NCBI RefSeq assembly: GCF_014851395.1
Contig: NW_024040374.1
Coordinates: forward strand, 23,351,695-23,415,694
Length of the DNA: 64,000 nt
Direction of reading: 5' to 3'
Source: Micropterus salmoides
Taxonomy: Eukaryota; Chordata; Actinopteri; Centrarchiformes; Centrarchidae
The notes beneath the pieces are model-generated. The model was not told where the DNA came from and ran no database searches. It saw only the letters and a program-made list of their open reading frames with translations. Below are positions 58,580 through 64,000 of the stretch, in pieces. Made by a program: the position numbers and the translations under genes. The first letter of the stretch is position 1. Every line of letters begins with the position of its first letter.

Positions 58580-60345
58580 TTCTTCTTCTTCTTCTGTTCC
58601 TTTCCGGCAGACTAGGCACTGTCAGTGCATTGCTGCCTCCCACTGGTGATAAAGACAGTCTTCATTAAAGCTCCCCCTGACCTATATTTTCCAATATAGG
58701 CCCTTGGCTTTTAGGAAGTGAAATAGTTCCAATGCTTTTTCTGTTTGATTAGGACCATCACCCATCAGAATTTTTACAGATAGTGTCCACACCATTGGAG
58801 GTCTCACCTGATCTGTTATTTCATCTAACTTATTCATTTCCAACCGAAGACAAGGATTATAAAAATTCACCAATGAAAACCTACCTGCCGTGCTCCATAC
58901 CTCAATTGCTACACATTCCAATCCTGAGGTAATATTTAATTGTCTATATTGAACAACTTTTTTAACAAATATTGCACAACCCCCTCCAGATGAATTTCTG
59001 TCTTTACGTAAACAAATAAAACCTGGCATCACAAAATCTAAAGACGGTTTCAACCATGTCTCCTGAATGCATATTAACTGTGGTTTGTTTTTGCAACCAT
59101 CCATAAACTCCTTTAATTCCTGTCCATTAGCTATCAAACTCCTGGCATTCCACTGCAGAATACAAAACATTAATAGACTAACTATCAATTTCATCATCAT
59201 CCTCCTCCATTTGGCCTCCATTATTCTTTTCCCTTCTGTCTCTTGAGAACACATATCTATAGAGGGCCGCTGGCTCAACCTCTACAACCCCAAGACTCCT
59301 CTCAGCAGCCTTCACCACACTTCTTACAACATCTGAATTATTCTTAGTCTGCTTCATGTCACACATCAATTCTACAATGAAAGCCAGGAATTTCATCTTA
59401 CTCACCACCACTGAATCTTCTGTTACATAAGCTACCTGTGGAGGGCATTCTGCTTGTCTTCTCCTTATGTCACTCACCTCACCACATGTTGCAACCTTTT
59501 TGACAGCCTCAGTATAAGACACCCCTTTGTTAGTCTCCCTAAACTGCTGCACCCTCATCGCCTGCTTATATTGTTCACATTCACGATTTCCAGCTACGTG
59601 CCCTCCACCACATGAACTACACTTTACCACCTTCTCCTTGCACTCAGAGAACTCGTGTTCTCCTCCACATTTCCCACATCTTCTATTTCCTCTACAAGCA
59701 GCCGCAATATGTCCATACCTCTGACACTTAAAACACCTCAAAGGTGGCCTTCTGTATGGCTGCACTTTAAATGATAAGCACCCTGGGAACACTCGTTCTG
59801 GAAAGATCACACCACCACAGTTGATGATTCCCGCTTAGCTCCATCATGAAAGATTTTAATTCGTGTGGCCTCATCAACCTTCACCCCCTCTATGCCCTTC
59901 ACCAACTCAACCATGGAAACCTCCAGAGAAACCCCATAAATCACCCCTTTCAAGCCAGCCTTGCTTCCTTTAATAAATCCTTCCACCCGCTTCTTCCCTA
60001 TCGCATCCAGTGAAACAGCTGTGTTCAACTGAGCCGCAGACTTAAAATACAAGCAGTTTCCCATCAGCCAAAATTCTTGCACTCAGGATATCACCCAACT
60101 CTTCCTTCAATGCCCCAGCAAGCCTAATTGGGTTGAGAGAACTAAACCCAGACTGCCCTTCCTTCAACTTAAAAACCACTTTATAGTCTTCCGACTGGCT
60201 ACTGCTTCTTCTCATTACCTTTACCTACTGATCTCTCCCTCCATCTGACTCTTGTGAATCACTAGTTTTATTTCTCCTTTTCCTATTCTTCCCCTTATTA
60301 TTTCTTTCCCATCAGCACCCACCATCATCCGTGTCCTGCATTGCA
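58580..60345 (-). mobile_element. LINE with CCHC ORF1 and endonuclease but no reverse transcriptase
   Basis: Reading the minus strand, an ORF1 starts near 60215 (YKVVFKLKEGQSGFSSLN) and runs with frameshifts near 60055 and 59810. It reaches a zinc-knuckle region (RCFKCQRYGHIAAAC, RCGKCGGEHEFSEC, VKCSSCGGGHVAGNREC). ORF2 then starts near 59180 with an apurinic endonuclease domain (CILQWNARSL, LICIQETWLKPSLDFVMPGF). The frame ends at about 58683. The next bases are a 3' tail with GGAGGCAGCAATGCACTGAC and GGAACAGAAGAAGAAGAAG. The RT domain is therefore absent between endonuclease and tail. The domain order suggests the I/Nimb group, which is inference. Confidence 0.75.
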
Positions 60346-60639
60346 GGAACAAAGTCTTAATTATTGTGCGCTACTGACTGATATTCCAGCACTAGTTAGA
60401 CTAAATTGGGTAACACCGCTTGTCAAACAATTCTGCTGCCTCGTCGTCGTCCGAGCCAGTCTTCCTGTCCCGGTGAAACTGTTGCTTCTGGATGGCCTCA
60501 TGTGGCCCCCCAAAGGACTGTTACAGCTAACAAGTCAATATAAAACGTAATATAATAGCCACTATTACCTGGATAACGTTTATCTCCTAATGTTTCCGTC
60601 GACAACCGCAGGGATCAGGAATCATTCAGGATGCTCTTT

Positions 60640-60800
60640 TTCGATCCCACCGAACATACTGCGGCTGCGCTGCACCGTAGCGCTTGTAGTTCCGAACCGT
60701 TGACAGTCAACACACTCGGGGGGCTGAAGAACTACAAGTCCCATGATTCATGTGAGCAGTAAACGGGAACCGCGTGATTCCCAACATGACACCCGTTCGC
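60640..60800. promoter_or_regulatory. promoter-like block with ZNF143/SBS-type motifs
   Basis: ACTACAAGTCCCATGATTC at 60731-60749 closely fits the ZNF143 (SBS) promoter motif ACTACAATTCCCAGAATGC. An opposite half-site (TTGTAGTTCC) lies at about 60684. The block is richer in CpG than its surroundings. It could be a distal scamp4 promoter with the LINE inserted in intron 1, or the promoter of a gene outside the window. There is no transcript evidence for either. Confidence 0.4.
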
Positions 60801-61043
60801 ATGGATCCCACCCATGCGATTACGATTTAGGGCAGGTTCTTATCACTTAGGAGCAGAAAAGTGGAAATCTCGTTATTGATCAACATTTGAAAACTTTCTG
60901 TCAGTGACAAAAATATAGTTTGTCACTCACTCTCACCACTGACAAGCTATATTTTAGTAATTAGTAAAATTTAGTAAAATGTCTAAAAGCAATATTTCAA
61001 TAAATCGTCTTCTTGTTGCTGAGACTAATGGTCCCTGTCCAAG

Positions 61044-61175
61044 ATGGTCAGACTTTTCCAGTTGAAAGCTTTCAGGTGCACCACGCCAAATGTAAACAAT
61101 AAACATGCCTGAACCTGACAAACTGGTGTTTCTTGTGTACACACAACTGAACTATCAGCAGTGCCCTTGGTGTCA
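61044..61175 (-). repeat. left copy of an inverted repeat pair
   Basis: Its reverse complement matches 63064-63190 at roughly 85 percent by eye. Shared words include GTGTGTACACAAGAAACA, CAGTTTGTCA and CACTGCTGA. Both copies lie outside the L2-like fragment and the MITE between them. Confidence 0.65.
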
Positions 61176-61260
61176 ATTAAAATTTAACAACAAACAAACT
61201 GGCCAAGCATTATTTCCCACCAGATTTTCAACAGCTCTGCTTCTTGAGTAAGCTACTTGT

Positions 61261-61330
61261 TAGTTAGGGTGGGGTTAGGAAGGGATTAGAACGGGGTTAG
61301 GACGGGGTTAGGGCTAGGGTCAGGGTTAGC
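61261..61330 (+). repeat. degenerate telomere-like G-rich tract
   Basis: GGGGTTAGG and GGGTTAG units occur about seven times with irregular spacing (GTTAGGGTGGGGTTAGG, ACGGGGTTAGGACGGGG, TTAGGGCTAGGGTCAGGG). It resembles TTAGGG arrays and has at least five G-runs of three or more, enough for a G-quadruplex. Confidence 0.7.
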
Positions 61331-61519
61331 CAATCAGAGGCAGAGTAGGGGGCAGAACTTGACCCAGACACCATAATAGTGCAATGGTTAACAATCAGTT
61401 TAAAGGCAACTTAAATTATGTGTGCCTGTATTTCATTAACAAAATAAATACTATCAAATAGTAAAACATGTTCTACATGTAAATTGATCTCAATATGTTG
61501 GCAATGTTATTAGGTAGCT

Positions 61520-62455
61520 GGTTATAAGATAAGATAACATGAGATATACCTTTATTAATCCTCCATAGGGGAAATTCAGGTTGACACATCAGTACAGAGG
61601 AATGTAAAAGAACAGATACCATCAAAGTAGAATCAGTAACAGTAACATTCTACGTAGATGTATAACACACTGTATATACGCTATACACAATCAATATACA
61701 ATTAACAGTTATTTACAAACAGATAAGTCAAAGTATGATCGAGAATCAAGAATAGAGTCTGTCAGTTGGGTGCTGTGGTGTTGTGGAGCCTGATGGCACA
61801 AATGAGCCACCAAAGCGCTTTGAGGCTCGGGGCTGGATGACTCTATGGCTGAGGGAGCTCCTGAGCTGCCCCAGCTCAGCACAGCAAAGAAAATGACACT
61901 GGCCACTACAGACTGGTAGAACATCCATAGCAGCCTGGTGCACACATTGAAGGACCTGAGCCTCCTCAGCAAGAACATCCTGCTCTGTCCTTTCCTGTAG
62001 AGGGCCTCAGCGTTGTCTGACCAGTCCAGTTTTGTTGTTGAGTTACACCCCTAGTAACTTGTAGGTGTCCACTATCTTCACCCTCTCCCCTCTTATTATG
62101 ACTGGGGTGTGGGGCCTCTTGCTGCGTCAGAAGTCCACAACCAGTTTCTTGGTGTTAAGCTGGAGATGGTTGCTGTCACACCATCCAATGAAGCTCTCAA
62201 TAAGGTCTCTGTACTCATCCTCTCTGTCATCTGTAATACAGCCAATGATGGAGGAGTCATCTGAGAACTTCTGGAGGTGGCTCGTTCCAGGGTCGAAGCA
62301 AAAGTCAGAGGTGCAGAGAGTGAACAGAAACGTTGGCGTTCCTTGGGGTGTACCAGTGTTTCTCGTCACCACGTCTGACAGGCAGCCACGCAGCCTGACA
62401 TACTGTGGCCTGTCAGTGAGGTGGTCTGTGATCCAGGCCATACATTATAGTTAAG
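61520..62455 (-). mobile_element. 5'-truncated L2/Rex-like LINE (RT fragment and 3' end)
   Basis: The minus strand encodes DHLTDRPQYVRLRGCLSDVV, TGTPQGTPTFLFTLCTSDF and HLQKFSDDSSIIGCITDD, the latter half of a LINE RT with the FSDDS catalytic box. A second frame then reads FLLRRLRSFNVCTRLLWMFY and QSVVASVIFFAVLSWGS. The 3' end shows CCTTTATTAATCC near 61550, shared with 38370-38425. Stops and frameshifts show that it is dead. Confidence 0.7.
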
Positions 62456-62759
62456 AAAAAATTTATAATTAAACCACAATTACTTATGAAAATGTTCATG
62501 ATTACATTGGGTGTTCCATCTAAGTATTTTCTGTAAAAAGCTAGGCTATATGTTATTATAATATTCAACTTTGTATGTTTTTTTATGTGCACAATGTCTT
62601 CCTTTACCATTTCCAGTCACAGCCATTTAGTAAAATTTGAATGCAATTCTGATGCTTTTGATTGGTTCTTATGTTTAAATTTGCAGCGCCAGCCATCTGC
62701 TAGTGAAATTGCCTCTCAAGCTGTCTTTTGAAAATGCTGAAAACATTAATTCGAAATTT

Positions 62760-62905
62760 AGCAAAGTAATCAAAAAGTAATTAAATGTTATAAGTTACAT
62801 TGCTTTGAAAAAGTAATTGAAATAGTTACAATACTATTACATTTTAAATAGGGTACCTTGTAATTGGTAACCTATTACATTTCCAAAGTAACCTTCCCAA
62901 CACTG
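62760..62905. repeat. MITE ending CCTTCCCAACACTG
   Basis: The sequence runs AAAGTAATTAAATG… to GTAACCTATTACATTTCCAA and ends CCTTCCCAACACTG. This is the terminus of an abundant teleost non-autonomous DNA transposon (CAGTGTTGGGAAGGTTAC in inverse). The other end is degraded. Confidence 0.55.
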
Positions 62906-63063
62906 GTTATGTTAAACAATCTCTGAAAGTTATCTTCTCTGAAAAATGCCCCCCAAAATATGAAAACATTGGGAAATATATAACATTTACTAACTTTTGC
63001 AGATTACCCACCGAACACAGTAACTTATATTTCATTTGTTTTCATTAAAACTGCTATGTTTTT

Positions 63064-63190
63064 AATTAACACCAAGAGCACTGCTGAGAGTTCAACTGTG
63101 TGTACACAAGAAACATCAGTTTGTCAAGGTCAGCCATGCTTTTTGTTTATGTTTGGCGGTCGGAAGTTAATTTTCAACTGAAAAATTCTG
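63064..63190 (+). repeat. right copy of the inverted repeat pair
   Basis: This is the inverse partner of 61044-61175, with GTGTGTACACAAGAAACAT and CAGTTTGTCAAGGTCAG. The two copies are about 1.9 kb apart. Confidence 0.65.
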
Positions 63191-63199
63191 ACCTCCAAC

Positions 63200-64000
63200 T
63201 TTGATATGAAGTCAGCATAACTGCCCCCTTGCGCAGACCATTCTCACAACAATACAGTTTTCCAAACACCATTCAGAGTATATTAAATTATAATGCCATG
63301 TAAAGAAACAAATATTTGGAAAACTGGAAATACTTAACTAAAAAAGCCAAAGTGGATGATAATGTTATCTGTCCCTAAAAGAGATTATGAACTGGCAAAA
63401 TATGACCACAATATGGCAACAGAAAAAGGAAGACACAAAAAATGATGGCACCCAAAATGACACAGAGATGCACTTCCTCCTATGGCGTAAAATATTAAAT
63501 TAAATAAGGAGCACTCGCTTTAACAAATTCAACTCTGTAATCTCAGATTTCAAAGAGCTAAATAAGCTCTTCAGGAGACAGGGCACGCATCAACCTTGGC
63601 ATCAACGTGCTGCAAAATGTAAAAAATCTAATTTTTTTAAATGTTGCAGTGTTTGTATAGTTCTCAGTTACTTGTATTTGTAACTGCAAGTCTACATGTG
63701 TTATCATTATTATTATTTATATTATTTTTTCTATTTTATTGCACACATACAAGTATATATTTATCAGTTTTTAATAGCAGAATTCTTCTGTTTGTACGTT
63801 TTCACGCTTGCTTTGGCGTGCATATGTCTGTTTCCAATACCAATAAAGCACCACTTAACACAATTTAATCTATACAAGTATTTGGAATATCATGTCCTAT
63901 GCCTAAATAATTATTGTCGAGTAAACAGTGATCCAGAGAGAACCAGACTAATGGAACTTTATTCTGACTCCTTTCTTTCAGTTTACGATCTCACAACATG
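63200..64000. other. right-edge interval, no gene recognised
   Basis: A short frame at about 63515-63660 (NKFNSVISDFKELNKLFRRQ) has a coding look but no recognised domain. It may be a transposon scrap. An AATAAA on the plus strand occurs at about 63842. Nothing else is supportable. Confidence 0.35.

Noticed and set aside
1..64000. CRISPR arrays, bacterial operons, riboswitches or prophage
   Set aside because: None seen. Introns, microsatellites and vertebrate proteins show that this is a fish nuclear genome. The short regular repeats are microsatellites.
1..64000. tRNA, rRNA or snRNA genes
   Set aside because: I found no complete cloverleaf or snRNA by eye. The only tRNA-like text is the SINE at 9455-9560. 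A tRNAscan/Infernal run would settle this.

Overview
The window is nuclear DNA of a ray-finned (teleost) fish. Genes are split into small exons with GT-AG introns. Intergenic DNA is AT-rich and full of fish-type microsatellites and transposon remnants: Tc1-like, hAT-like MITEs, L2/Rex-like and CCHC-ORF1 LINEs, and a tRNA-type SINE. Six genes can be built exon by exon with consistent splice phases. A possible last exon of a seventh gene lies at the left edge. Splice models were made by eye, with family proteins compared from memory; no database search was run.

Layout. (1) 3-203 (+): possible terminal exon of an unidentified gene. (2) 2010-4997 (-): rab11b, 5 coding exons, 218 aa. (3) 7777-16374 (+): stap2, 15 coding exons, 453 aa. 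Two of its exons are in-phase tandem copies of part of exon 5. (4) 18503-26133 (-): fsd1, 13 coding exons, 493 aa, convergent with stap2. (5) 29389-34016 (+): a single-Ig receptor, 255 aa, head-to-head with fsd1. It looks like a fish counterpart of TMIGD2/CD28H. (6) 41755-49105 (+): a class-4 semaphorin, 13 coding exons, 809 aa, with sema, PSI, Ig and TM segments and a PDZ-ligand tail. (7) 52665-58030 (-): scamp4, 6 coding exons, 233 aa, tail-to-tail with the semaphorin. (8) 58582-64000: repeat-rich DNA with an internally deleted LINE, a promoter-like block, a degenerate telomere-like G-rich tract and an L2-like LINE fragment.

The order and orientation stap2 / fsd1 / TMIGD2-like match human 19p13.3 (STAP2 and FSD1 convergent, FSD1 and TMIGD2 divergent). 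RAB11B and SCAMP4 are also on human 19p13, so this is a rearranged 19p13 block. The genes do not form one pathway. Their products act in recycling endosomes (Rab11b, Scamp4), receptor-proximal signalling (Stap2, the TMIGD2-like receptor), microtubule/coiled-coil functions (Fsd1) and guidance or immune signalling (semaphorin).

The most interesting items are the syntenic TMIGD2-like receptor, the tandem exon amplification in stap2, the CFTR-like (TG)n-T7 splice acceptor in the semaphorin, the large hairpin MITE in stap2 intron 1 and the internally deleted LINE.
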